Positions 27,189 through 36,541 of a stretch of DNA of 39,305 nt are shown piece after piece. The notes beneath the pieces are model-generated. The model saw only the letters and a list, made by a program, of their open reading frames with translations. It was not told the origin of the DNA and did no database searches. The stretch lies in assembly GCA_005879405.1 (NCBI GenBank), contig VBKW01000140.1, positions 1-39,305 of the forward strand, read 5' to 3'. The first letter of the stretch is position 1. The number at the start of each line of letters is the position of its first letter. The stretch is from Deltaproteobacteria bacterium. GTDB lineage: Bacteria > Desulfobacterota > Binatia > UTPRO1. Position numbers and translations under genes: made by a program.

Positions 27189-28349
27189 GTGCCGATGGAT
27201 CTCGCGCTGCAGGAGCGTCTGACCGCCCGCATCAAAGCACTGCGCGACGCGCGCTCGACGGACCTCGCGGCCGCGACGTACCAGCTCCCCGCGGCCGACT
27301 ACACCGACGCGTCGCTGCTCGCGCGCGAGGTCGAGCGCCTCTTTGCCACGGGTCCCGTGCTCGCCGGGCTCAGCGCCGACGCGCCGGCGCCCGGCGATTG
27401 GTTCAGCTTCGAGGCGTGCGGGCGATCGGCCGTCCTGTGGCGCGCGCCCGACGGCAGGCTACGGGCGTTCGTGAACGCGTGTCGCCATCGCGGCATGCGG
27501 GTGGCGAGCGGTCACGGCCATGCAGACGGCGTGCTCGTCTGCCCGTACCACGCGTGGAGCTACGACCGCGAGGGACGCCTCGCCTCGATGCCCGGCCGAG
27601 CGGGATTCTCCGACGTCGCGACGACGGACCTCGGGTTGCGAGGGCTGTCCGTGACCGAGCACGCCGGGCTCGTCTACGTCGGCTTCACGCCGGGACCGAC
27701 GGGCGCGGCAGATCTGGGCGGTGCCGAGGCGGAGCTCGTCGGGTTCGATCTCGCGTCCTATCACCGCATCGAGCGTCGCGAGCATCGGTTCGCGACCAAC
27801 TGGAAGCTCACGATCGACTCGTTCATGGAGGCGTATCACCTCCACTTCCTGCACGCGGAGACGCTGCGGCCGATCTTCCACGGCAACCTGTCGGCGTTCG
27901 ACGCGTTCGGCCGCAACTGTCGCATCGTCGGCGTCCGGCGCTCGTTCGACGCGCTCGAGGACGGCGGCGGCCTGTTGCCGCACGTGACCCTGCTCTACCA
28001 GCTCTTCCCGAACGCGGTGCTGATCTACCAGCAGGACCACGTCGAGCTGTACCAGTCGTTTCCCGACCCTGCAGATCCGCACGCGTGCGAGGTCCGCGTC
28101 ACACTCTATGCCCCGCAGGCGCCAACGGGCGATCGCGAGCGCGACTACTGGACGCGCAATCTCGATCTCATCGACGACGTCACGACTACTGAAGACTTCG
28201 CCGCGTGCGAGAAGATCCAGGCGAACCTGCGCGCCGGCGCCGTGCCGTTTCTCGTGCTCGGCCGGAACGAGCCCGGCGTCGCGCACTTCCATCGCACGCT
28301 GCACGAGGTCCTCGGCACGAACTCGAAGGGAGCTCCGTCATGCACGTAG
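27189..28349 (+). CDS. Rieske non-heme iron aromatic ring-hydroxylating oxygenase alpha subunit
   Basis: Rieske 'CRHRGMRVASGHGHADGVLVCPYHAWSYD'; iron-site 'NWKLTIDSFMEAYHLHFLH'. GTG 27189 or ATG 27195 start. Confidence 0.95.
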   Translation: MPMDLALQERLTARIKALRDARSTDLAAATYQLPAADYTDASLLAREVERLFATGPVLAGLSADAPAPGDWFSFEACGRSAVLWRAPDGRLRAFVNACRHRGMRVASGHGHADGVLVCPYHAWSYDREGRLASMPGRAGFSDVATTDLGLRGLSVTEHAGLVYVGFTPGPTGAADLGGAEAELVGFDLASYHRIERREHRFATNWKLTIDSFMEAYHLHFLHAETLRPIFHGNLSAFDAFGRNCRIVGVRRSFDALEDGGGLLPHVTLLYQLFPNAVLIYQQDHVELYQSFPDPADPHACEVRVTLYAPQAPTGDRERDYWTRNLDLIDDVTTTEDFAACEKIQANLRAGAVPFLVLGRNEPGVAHFHRTLHEVLGTNSKGAPSCT

Positions 28350-29425
28350 GCAGCGGCACGTTCTTTCAGAACCTCGGCAACGCGCGCACCGACGCGGAGG
28401 TCTACGCGCACGAGCTCTCGATGGCCGACCTCGCGGAGCCCCTCGGCTTCGATTCCGTCTGGGCCGCGGAGCACCACTTCACCGACTACACGATGTGCCC
28501 CGACCCGGCGCAGCTCCTCACGTACCTCGCCGGCCGCACGCACCGTGTACAGCTCGGGACGATGGTGATGGTGCTGCCGTGGCACGACCCGGTCCGCATC
28601 GCCGAGCACTTCACCGTCCTCGACCACATGTCGGGCGGCCGCGCGATCCTCGGCATCGGGCGCGGCCTCGCGCGCGCCGAGTTCCGCGGCTTCCGCACCG
28701 CGATGGGCGAGTCGCGGCGGCGCTTCGTCGAGTATGGCGAGGCGATCCTGAGCGCGCTCGAGACTGGCTGGATCGAGTACGACGGCGAGCTCTACCGGCA
28801 GCCGCGCGCCGCCATTCGTCCCGGCCCGTTCCGGTCGTGGAAGGGACGCGTCTACGCGTCGTCGGTGTCGCCGGAGTCGTCGCGGATCATGGCGCAGCTC
28901 GGCGTCGGCATCATGATCATCGCCCAGAAGCCGTGGGAGAAGACGCTCGGCGACCTCGACGAGTACCGCGGCATCTACCGCGAGGTGAACGGCGAGGACC
29001 CGCCGAAGCCGCTCCTCGTGAGCTTCACCGCCGTCCACGAGGACGAGGAGACGGCGCGCGAGATGTTCGAGCGCCACATCGTCCGCTACTGCGCGTCGAC
29101 GATGGATCATTACGAGTTCGACAACGCGCACCTCGCCGACATCCCCGGCTACGAGTATTACGCCGGCCTCGCACGCAACATCGAGAAGCACGGCCGCGAC
29201 CGCTTCAGCCGCTTCCTCGCCGATCTCCAGGTGTGGGGCACCCCCGACCAAGTCGTCGAGCAGATGATCGAGAACAACCGCCGGATCGACGGTGCCGGCG
29301 TCATCGGCATCTTCAGCTACGGGTCGATGGCGCCGGCGGCCGCGAAAGCGAACATCACGCTCTTCGCCGAGAAGGTGCTGCCGCGGTTGAAGGCCGAGGG
29401 CAGCAGCCTGGCGAAAGCATCGTGA
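28340..29425 (+). CDS. Luciferase-like (LLM class) flavin-dependent monooxygenase
   Basis: 'FDSVWAAEHHFTDYTMCPDPAQLLTYLAGRTHRVQLGTMVMVLPWHDPVRIAEHFTVLDHMSGGRAILGIGRG'; overlaps the Rieske stop by 10 nt. Confidence 0.95.
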   Translation: MHVGSGTFFQNLGNARTDAEVYAHELSMADLAEPLGFDSVWAAEHHFTDYTMCPDPAQLLTYLAGRTHRVQLGTMVMVLPWHDPVRIAEHFTVLDHMSGGRAILGIGRGLARAEFRGFRTAMGESRRRFVEYGEAILSALETGWIEYDGELYRQPRAAIRPGPFRSWKGRVYASSVSPESSRIMAQLGVGIMIIAQKPWEKTLGDLDEYRGIYREVNGEDPPKPLLVSFTAVHEDEETAREMFERHIVRYCASTMDHYEFDNAHLADIPGYEYYAGLARNIEKHGRDRFSRFLADLQVWGTPDQVVEQMIENNRRIDGAGVIGIFSYGSMAPAAAKANITLFAEKVLPRLKAEGSSLAKAS

Positions 29426-29542
29426 AGCACGACCGACGGTAACGTCCGATACTCACGCCGCCACCGATCTCGAGCTCACCGACGGACGCGTGTCTCGAAT
29501 TAGCGAAGTGTAGCGGAGCCATTCACGCAGCGCCGTCGCATC

Positions 29543-29571
29543 GGGACGCGACTAGCCTGGGACGCGACTAG
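29543..29571. repeat. Tandem 13-bp direct repeat
   Basis: GGGACGCGACTAG-CCT-GGGACGCGACTAG. Confidence 0.85.
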
Positions 29572-29609
29572 TCGTGTGCTCCGCCCGGGGGTGTGCTAGG
29601 CGCGTCGAG

Positions 29610-30437
29610 ATGCCCACCGCGAAGCGAGCACCGCACGCGCAGTACGTGCCCGCCGGCGCGGACGGCATCGGCCGGCTGATCCTTACGCGGCCGGAGAAAC
29701 TGAATGCGACCGACGGCGACTCGGTCGACGACCTCGCCCGCGCCGCCGCGGATGCCCTCCGCGACCGCGGCGCGCGCGCGGTCGTCGTCAGTGGCGAGGG
29801 CCGCGCGTTCTGCGCCGGGATCGATCTCGCGGCGCTCGCCGCTGACCGGCTCGGCGGCGATTGGTTTCGCCGGTGGGACGTCGCGCTCGCGAAGATCGAG
29901 GCGATCCCCGCGCCGACGGTCGCGGCGATCCAGGGGCCGTGCCTCGGTGGAGGGCTCCAGATCGCACTCTGCTGCGACCTCCGCGTCGCCGCCGCCGACG
30001 CGACGTTCGGCCTTTCCGCGGTCCGCCACGGCATCATTCCCGGGCTCGCAACGTACCGCCTGCCGCGCGTCATCGGCATGGGGGCAGCGCTGGAGATGAT
30101 GCTCCTCGGCGAGACGTGGGACGCCGCGCGCGCGGAGGGCCACGGCCTCGTGAGCCGCGTCGTGCCGCTCGGCGACCTCGCGGCCGTCGCACTCGAGCTC
30201 GCGAAGAGGCTCGCCGCGAACGTCCGCGCCGCGAGCGCGGCGACGAAGCACCTGACGTTGCGCTCCTACGACATGCCGCTCGGCCGCTTCCTACGTGCGT
30301 ACGTCCGCGCGCAGCGCAACTGCTGGAACGACTTGGAGACGAAGGCGAACCTCGCGCGCTACCGAGCGGGCCGATGGGCGACGCCGACGCACGACGCGGC
30401 GCCGTCCCGCCGCGCGCGCCCGCGGCGGCGGCGCTAG
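29610..30437 (+). CDS. Crotonase-superfamily (enoyl-CoA hydratase/isomerase-like) protein
   Basis: 'GRAFCAGIDLAAL', 'APTVAAIQGPCLGGGLQIALCCDLRVAAADATFGLSAVRHGIIPG' (oxyanion-hole motifs present). Confidence 0.9.
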   Translation: MPTAKRAPHAQYVPAGADGIGRLILTRPEKLNATDGDSVDDLARAAADALRDRGARAVVVSGEGRAFCAGIDLAALAADRLGGDWFRRWDVALAKIEAIPAPTVAAIQGPCLGGGLQIALCCDLRVAAADATFGLSAVRHGIIPGLATYRLPRVIGMGAALEMMLLGETWDAARAEGHGLVSRVVPLGDLAAVALELAKRLAANVRAASAATKHLTLRSYDMPLGRFLRAYVRAQRNCWNDLETKANLARYRAGRWATPTHDAAPSRRARPRRRR

Positions 30438-30525
30438 TCACGCTCCGCGCATCGGGAGAGGCTGGCGTTTTGGTCGTCGCGAGCGTCTCATCTTGTCGCT
30501 ACCATAGATCCTCGAGGATCCGAGG

Positions 30526-30710
30526 ATGGACGCGACCGCCGTCAGCCTCCCTTACGATTTCGACAGCATCACACTGAACCGGAACATCCTGAAGGGCGGC
30601 TGCCGTTCATCTTCTCATCTGCGGCACGATCCTCGGCTTCGTCGGACATAAATTCGCGACGGTCGCGGAAGGCGCCAAGGGCACCATCACGCGCGACAGC
30701 TTACGACGGA
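30526..30710 (+). pseudogene. Frameshifted 5' fragment of an apparent membrane-protein gene
   Basis: 'MDATAVSLPYDFDSITLNRNILKGG' in one frame followed by 'HLLICGTILGFVGHKFATVAEGAKGTITRDSLRRN' in another; no full ORF. Confidence 0.35.
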
Positions 30711-32525
30711 ACGTCGACGAAGCTCGGTATCGCGTTCGCCGCGGAAGTCGAGTCCGTCGAACGTCCCGGACCTGCGCCAGCCGTCGACGTACTGGAAGTA
30801 CGCCGTCGCCCCGAACGGAAAGCCGCGCAGGAAGTCGCGGCCATGGACCGTCGGCTGGCCTTCACCGTTGTAGTAGCCGGGCGTGCAGTCGGTCGTGCCG
30901 AGGAACGAGCCCGGGCCGGAGTTCAGAAGCTCCATCCAATCGTCCTCCGCCCTCTTCGTGACCTCGATCTCGGTCGCACCCGCGTCGGCGGCATGCGTGA
31001 GGATCATTGCGATCGTCTTCCCGGCCTCGGTGAGATTGTGTGGAACGTTCGAGATGAGGTTCGCACCCTGCTGCACTTGCACGATGAAGAGGTTGGGAAA
31101 CCCGTGGACGAACATGCCGTGCTTGGTGCGCATGCCCTCGGCCCAGTAGTCCGAGAGTCGAACGCCGCCGCGGCCGACCGGGTCGAAGCCCATGCGCCGC
31201 GTGTGCGCGGTCCCGACCTCGAAGCCCGACGCGTAGACGATGCAGTCGACCTCGTACTCGACGCCGTTCGCGACCACACCCGTCTCGGTGATGCGCTCGA
31301 CGCCCTTCCCGTCGGTGTCGACGAGCTCGGTCGACGGTAGGTTGAACGATTGGAGGTACTCGTCGTGAAAGCAGGGGCGCTTACAGAGCTGGCGATACCA
31401 CGCCTTGAGCTTCTGCGCGGTCGCCGGGTCGCGGACGATCGCGTCGACGCGCACGCGGATCTCCTCCATCTTCTCGAAGTCGGAGTCCTCGAACGCGCGC
31501 AGCATGCCTTCGGGCGTCCACTCCTCGGCCGGGAGCATCATGATCTTGCTCCGCACCCGGCGCGCGATGTCGGTCCAGCCGTCCCGGGTCAAGTCCTCCT
31601 CGGGGAGCATGCCCGTCTGCACGGCGGCGAAGTTCTCGAGCCAGCGCTGCTGCCACCCGGGCGTCGCCATGTCCGTGAACCACTCCGGGTCGGTTGGCCG
31701 GTTGTCGCGCACGTCGACGGAGGACGGCGTGCGCTGGAAGACGTAGAGCTTTGCGCAGGCGCGGGCGAGCTCGGGCACGCACTGCACGGCGGTGGCGCCG
31801 GTGCCGATGACCGCGACGCGCTTGTCCTTGAGCTTCTCCATCGGCGCGCCGGTCGAATCACCGCCCGTATAAGCATAGTCCCACCGGCTCGTGTGAAAGG
31901 AGTGACCACGAAAGCTCTCGATCCCTGAAATGCCCGGGAGCTTCGGCACGTGGAGCGGTCCGGTTCCGGTCGTGACGAACTGCGCCGTGAATGCGTCGCC
32001 GCGGTCGGTGCGGACGGTCCATCGTGATCGCTGCTCATCCCACTCGAGCGCCGTCACGCGCGTGTGGAAGAGCGCGTTCTCGTAGAGTCCGAACTGTCGC
32101 CCGATCCGCCGACTGTGCTCGAGGATCTCCGGCCCGTGCGCGTACTTCTCGGAGGGTACGTGCCCGGTCTCCTCGAGGAGCGGCATGTAGATGAAGGACG
32201 TCGTGTCGCATTGCGCCCCCGGGTAGCGGTTCCAGTACCACGTGCCGCCGAAGTCACCGCCCTTCTCGATAATGCGAACGTCCGCGATACCGGCCTCCTT
32301 CAGCCGCGCGCCGGTCACGAGGCCGGCGAACCCGCCGCCGATGATCGCGACTGTCACGTGGTCGGTTTTCGACTCTCGGGGGACGACCGGCATGTACGGG
32401 TCTTCCAAGTAGTGATCGAGGTGGCCCTCGATCTGGAGGTACTGGTCGTTGCCGTCGGGACGAAGACGCTTGGCGCGCTCGGCGGTGTATCTCTGCTTCA
32501 GCGCCTCTTTGTCGAATTCGATCAC
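30687..32525 (-). CDS. FAD/NAD(P)-dependent monooxygenase, Baeyer-Villiger type
   Basis: 'VTVAIIGGGFAGLVTGARLKEAGIADVRIIEKGGDFGGTWYWNRYPGAQCD', BVMO fingerprint 'FRGHSFHTSRWDY', second Rossmann 'VAVIGTGATAVQ'. Confidence 0.93.
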   Translation of the reverse strand: MIEFDKEALKQRYTAERAKRLRPDGNDQYLQIEGHLDHYLEDPYMPVVPRESKTDHVTVAIIGGGFAGLVTGARLKEAGIADVRIIEKGGDFGGTWYWNRYPGAQCDTTSFIYMPLLEETGHVPSEKYAHGPEILEHSRRIGRQFGLYENALFHTRVTALEWDEQRSRWTVRTDRGDAFTAQFVTTGTGPLHVPKLPGISGIESFRGHSFHTSRWDYAYTGGDSTGAPMEKLKDKRVAVIGTGATAVQCVPELARACAKLYVFQRTPSSVDVRDNRPTDPEWFTDMATPGWQQRWLENFAAVQTGMLPEEDLTRDGWTDIARRVRSKIMMLPAEEWTPEGMLRAFEDSDFEKMEEIRVRVDAIVRDPATAQKLKAWYRQLCKRPCFHDEYLQSFNLPSTELVDTDGKGVERITETGVVANGVEYEVDCIVYASGFEVGTAHTRRMGFDPVGRGGVRLSDYWAEGMRTKHGMFVHGFPNLFIVQVQQGANLISNVPHNLTEAGKTIAMILTHAADAGATEIEVTKRAEDDWMELLNSGPGSFLGTTDCTPGYYNGEGQPTVHGRDFLRGFPFGATAYFQYVDGWRRSGTFDGLDFRGERDTELRRRSVVSCRA

Positions 32526-32616
32526 GTGTGCCTCCGCATCAGGGTAAGCGGAACCCTAGCGGGGTCACGCACCTAGTTCCACCGCTGCACGCACCGCCTG
32601 CTGCGCCAAGGAGGGC

Positions 32617-33630
32617 TCAACGTCCCGCCGCACGATGCTCCGCGCGATGAAGGAAATCGCGTACCACCTTCAGGTATTTTTCCGGCTCCTCGAAGAATGG
32701 CACGTGTGAACTCTTTTCGAAGATCACCATCTCCGACCCGGGCAGCGCGTTGTGGCACAAAGCGGTCGCACGAGGGCTGGTCTCGTCGAAGCGCCCAGCC
32801 ATGTAGAGGGCAGGAGATTTGATTTCCTTCAGGCGCGCGGTCTGGTCCCAGTCTTTCAGGTTTCCGGTGCAGGTGAACTCATTGGGTCCCTGCATCGTGA
32901 CGTAGACCTCTCCATTGGCTCCGGCGAACGCGCGTTCGACGGCGTCGGGCCACACCGCAAGCCTGCACACATGCCGCTTGTAATACTCGAGGACGGCGCC
33001 CTGGTATTCGGGGCACTGCGTGTATCCGGCGGCCTCGTGACGGTCCAGAGTGTCGCGCGTAGCTGCAGGAAGTTCCTTGCGATAGGTGGCCGCGTCGCGC
33101 GTCCATTCGGGGAACGAGCACAACGGGTTGGAGAAGATCAGACTGACGACGCCGTCGGGCTGCGTGAGCGCATAGTCGGTCAGCAGTATCGAGCCCCACG
33201 ACTGTCCGAGTATATGCGCGCGCTTCAAGCCGAGCGCGCTTCGAAGCTCAGAGAGCTCCTTTACGAAGCGGTCGATGTTCCACAGGGACGTGTCATTCGG
33301 GTGATCCGACTTTCCCGAGCCGAGTTGGTCGTAGAAGACCACCGGTCTCTCTCGACACAACGCGCCGATCGGCTCCAGGTAGTCGTGCGGAAAGCCTGGG
33401 CCGCCATGCAGTACGATCAGCGGCGTCGCCTCGCCGTCACCGACGATTTCGTACCAGACCTTGCCGCCCGTGACATTGACGTAACCTTCTCGCACCGGGC
33501 ATCCGAAAGGAAATTGCGAATTGTCCGCCGAGGTGACGCTCGCGATCGTAGAGAGGCTCAACACCAGGGCCACGATGAGCTTGCCCCAGTTTCGTAGACA
33601 CGTCGGCATCAGCGACGAGGGATGCGCCAC
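32617..33630 (-). CDS. Secreted proline-iminopeptidase-family alpha/beta hydrolase
   Basis: Signal peptide; 'LIVLHGGPGFPHDYLEPIGALC', 'VVFYDQLGSGKSD', 'HILGQSWGSILLTDYAL', 'SSHVPFFEEPEKYLKVV'. Confidence 0.92.
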   Translation of the reverse strand: MAHPSSLMPTCLRNWGKLIVALVLSLSTIASVTSADNSQFPFGCPVREGYVNVTGGKVWYEIVGDGEATPLIVLHGGPGFPHDYLEPIGALCRERPVVFYDQLGSGKSDHPNDTSLWNIDRFVKELSELRSALGLKRAHILGQSWGSILLTDYALTQPDGVVSLIFSNPLCSFPEWTRDAATYRKELPAATRDTLDRHEAAGYTQCPEYQGAVLEYYKRHVCRLAVWPDAVERAFAGANGEVYVTMQGPNEFTCTGNLKDWDQTARLKEIKSPALYMAGRFDETSPRATALCHNALPGSEMVIFEKSSHVPFFEEPEKYLKVVRDFLHRAEHRAAGR

Positions 33631-33636
33631 TGTTCG

Positions 33637-35352
33637 TCACCGCGCCGCGAGCGCGCGCTCGAGTTCGGCGTCGTGGCCGTAGATGTCGTCGTAGAACGCA
33701 ACCGTGCCGTCGGGGCGTCCTACCGCCGTCGTGTAGTTCACCATGACCGAAACCCCGTGCCGCACCGGCACCGACGACTCGCGGCTAACCGCGAGCATCG
33801 CGTCGACGCGCGCCGGATCCCAGCCTTCGTCCTCGAGCACCCAGTGCGCGAGCCCCGCAGCGTCGGCGAGGCGGATGCAGCCGTGGCTGAAATCGCGGCG
33901 GCTCTTCCGGAAGAGCCGCGTCGACGGTGTGTCGTGCATGTAGACGTCGTACGGATTGGGGAAATTGAACTTGACGCGTCCGAGCGCGTTCTTCGGTCCA
34001 GGACGCTGGCGCACGCGCGCGTCGCCGTGCTCGAGCCGGGCGAGCGCGGCCGACGTCGGCGCGAGCACCTGCCCGCTGCTCACGATCTCCATGTCCTCGC
34101 CGGCAAGATAGCCCGGGTTCGCGCGCACCTTCGGCAGGATCTCCTTGCGGACGATGCTCGGCGGCACCCGCCAGTATGGCGCGAAGGTGATCGTCGTGAG
34201 CGTCGCGACGAAGAAAGGGGTCTGGGTAAGATCGGCGCGTCCGACGACAACCGACATCGCCATGACGGGCGGCCTGCCCGAACCGTAATCGTCGAACACG
34301 CTGAGCTCGAACGCCGGCACGTTGACGACGAGCGCACGGCCGGGCGGCAACGCCGGCAGCCACCGCAGACGCTCGAGCGCGAGCGCGATCTGCTTCGCAC
34401 GCACGTCCAGCGGCACAGCGAGCGCGTCTGCGGTGTCCTCGCCGATAACACCGTCCGGCCCGAGCCCATGCCGCGATTGGAACCGTTGGACCGCCGCCAC
34501 GAGCTCGCCGTCGTACGTGGGCTCGCGCCCAACCCGTTTCCGGTCCGTCCGTGGCCGGCCGACGCGCACTGCTTCCGGCGCGAGATCTCCGAGCGCGACG
34601 AGCCAGCGCTCGAGCTGCGGCGCGACGCGCAGGCGGTCCCCGCGGCGGACCGGCGGCACAATGACGGGGGGCACAAGTGTCGCGTCGGCCGCCAGGCGGT
34701 GGTAGTGGGCGAGCTCCTCCTCGAGCGCGCGAGTCTCCGCGAGCTGCGGCACCGCCCGTGCGACGCCGTCGGCGAGACGGCCGCTGACGACCGCGTCACT
34801 GATGAGCGCCGGCAGCTCCCCCCGTTTGGCGGCGAGATCGAAGTGGTACCCGAGCGGGTCGGGGTCCACGCGTCCGACATGGAGATCCGAGAGGAGCCGG
34901 ACGGCCGCTACCGTGAGCGCAACGTCGAAGCGGGCGAGCTCGATTGTGGAATGTTGTCCGTCCGCGAGGTGCCGTCCCCACTCGGCCAGGGTCGCCCCGT
35001 CATAGTCGCGCAGCTCGAGCCCATGGATCTCGACGCTTTGAAGCACCGCGATCGCGTCACGCGCTGAGGACGATGGCTCCGCGTGGCGATCGAGCCAGAA
35101 CGGCGCGTAGCCTTTGGCCGCGTATGACGCATCGACGAGGGACCGATCGCGCGTGAAGTCCGGCGCGCGGAGGCCGTCGAGCCGCCCGAGTGCGACAACA
35201 GCCCGGATCGCGTCCGGCACTGAGTCGGCACGTGCCGACGTGGGAACGACCAGCAACATCGCGATGAGGATCGCAACAAGCACGTGACGAGTCGTGTCAG
35301 GTCCCCGGCTGGAAGGACGGCACCTCGTCGCAGACGCGACCCGAATCCTCAT
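33637..35352 (-). CDS. L,D-transpeptidase (YcbB-like murein L,D-transpeptidase)
   Basis: PG-binding 'VQRFQSRHGLGPDGVIGEDTADAL'; YkuD active site 'MHDTPSTRLFRKSRRDFSHGCIRLADAAGLAHWVL'. N-terminal start uncertain. Confidence 0.92.
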   Translation of the reverse strand: MRIRVASATRCRPSSRGPDTTRHVLVAILIAMLLVVPTSARADSVPDAIRAVVALGRLDGLRAPDFTRDRSLVDASYAAKGYAPFWLDRHAEPSSSARDAIAVLQSVEIHGLELRDYDGATLAEWGRHLADGQHSTIELARFDVALTVAAVRLLSDLHVGRVDPDPLGYHFDLAAKRGELPALISDAVVSGRLADGVARAVPQLAETRALEEELAHYHRLAADATLVPPVIVPPVRRGDRLRVAPQLERWLVALGDLAPEAVRVGRPRTDRKRVGREPTYDGELVAAVQRFQSRHGLGPDGVIGEDTADALAVPLDVRAKQIALALERLRWLPALPPGRALVVNVPAFELSVFDDYGSGRPPVMAMSVVVGRADLTQTPFFVATLTTITFAPYWRVPPSIVRKEILPKVRANPGYLAGEDMEIVSSGQVLAPTSAALARLEHGDARVRQRPGPKNALGRVKFNFPNPYDVYMHDTPSTRLFRKSRRDFSHGCIRLADAAGLAHWVLEDEGWDPARVDAMLAVSRESSVPVRHGVSVMVNYTTAVGRPDGTVAFYDDIYGHDAELERALAAR

Positions 35353-35410
35353 ACGCGCGTCTGTACGCCTCGCTTGCTTCTCACGCCTCCGCTCCTCCTC
35401 GGCGCGGCTG

Positions 35411-36541
35411 TTACGCCGGGAGCGCGGTCGAGCCGCTCAGCAGACCGGCGAGCACGGTACGCCAACGGAGACGAGCGGCGCGCATCTCGAGCCGCGAGCT
35501 CCGCAGCTCGGCCCGGAGTTGCTTCACGCGAGCGCGGCGGCTGCGGCCCCATTGCACGCGTGCCGATGCGAACTCGCGTTCGACGGTTCCGAGCCGCGAT
35601 GCGGCGCGCTCAACGCGCGCCGACACCTCGATGAGGCGCTCGCGCAGGAAGTTTCTCGTGTTCTCGGAGCGTCCGGCGACGCGGGCGATCAGGCGCTCCG
35701 AGTCGCAGGCGAGCTGGGCAGCGACGATCCGCTCCCGGGGCACGCGTCGCAGGTTCCACGCCAGGCCGAGACGCTCGAGCGTGCCGATCAGCCATTTGCT
35801 CGGATCCCACGCTGCCCGCGCGACCCCGTTGCGGTAGTCCGCGGCGAAGCGGTGATGGAAGTTGTGGTACCCCTCGCCGAAGGTGAGCAGCGCCGTGACC
35901 GCGCTGTCACGCGCCGACACGGCGAGCGTGTAGGGACGGCGACCAAGTGTGTGCGCGAGGGAGTTCACGAGAAACGTCGAATGGTGCACCAGCACGACGC
36001 GGAAGATGCCCGCCCACAGCACGCATCCCCACGGGTTGCCGACGGCCCAGCCGAACACGAACGGCACGCCAAATCCCATCAGCACCGCAAGCGGGACGTA
36101 GAAGCGATGCTGGAAACGTATCCAGGGATCGGCCATCAAGTCGTGGACGTTCGAGTGGTCTTCCTTCTCTTTGTGCTCCATCACCAGCAACCAACCGATG
36201 TGGGCCCAGAGGAAGCCGCGCTGGATGTTGTACGGGTCGTCGTCCTCGTCGATGTGTTTGTGATGGCGGCGATGGTCGGAGCACCAGGAAATGACGGAGT
36301 GCTGGAACGCCGCCGCGCCGAAGAGCAGATACAGGATCTTCACGATACGCGAGCACTCGTACGAGCGGTGCGCAAAGAGCCGATGATACCCGATGGTGAT
36401 GCTGAAGCCGGTTGCGCAGACGTAAAGGGCGAAGGCCGCGATCTCGACGGGAGATACGCCGACGCTGCGGATGTGGGCGACGCCCCAGACGACCGCGACG
36501 AGCGGCGTCGAGAGCAAGAACAACGTCGTGACCCAATTCAC
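35411..36541 (-). CDS. Acyl-CoA/fatty-acid desaturase (membrane di-iron) with C-terminal basic coiled-coil-like tail
   Basis: Histidine boxes 'HRLFAH', 'HRRHH', 'HNFHH'. Confidence 0.93.
   Translation of the reverse strand: MNWVTTLFLLSTPLVAVVWGVAHIRSVGVSPVEIAAFALYVCATGFSITIGYHRLFAHRSYECSRIVKILYLLFGAAAFQHSVISWCSDHRRHHKHIDEDDDPYNIQRGFLWAHIGWLLVMEHKEKEDHSNVHDLMADPWIRFQHRFYVPLAVLMGFGVPFVFGWAVGNPWGCVLWAGIFRVVLVHHSTFLVNSLAHTLGRRPYTLAVSARDSAVTALLTFGEGYHNFHHRFAADYRNGVARAAWDPSKWLIGTLERLGLAWNLRRVPRERIVAAQLACDSERLIARVAGRSENTRNFLRERLIEVSARVERAASRLGTVEREFASARVQWGRSRRARVKQLRAELRSSRLEMRAARLRWRTVLAGLLSGSTALPA

Noticed and set aside
30508-30519. Perfect palindrome ATCCTCGAGGAT before the 30.5 kb remnant
   Set aside because: Single short palindrome without a partner site or adjacent intact gene.
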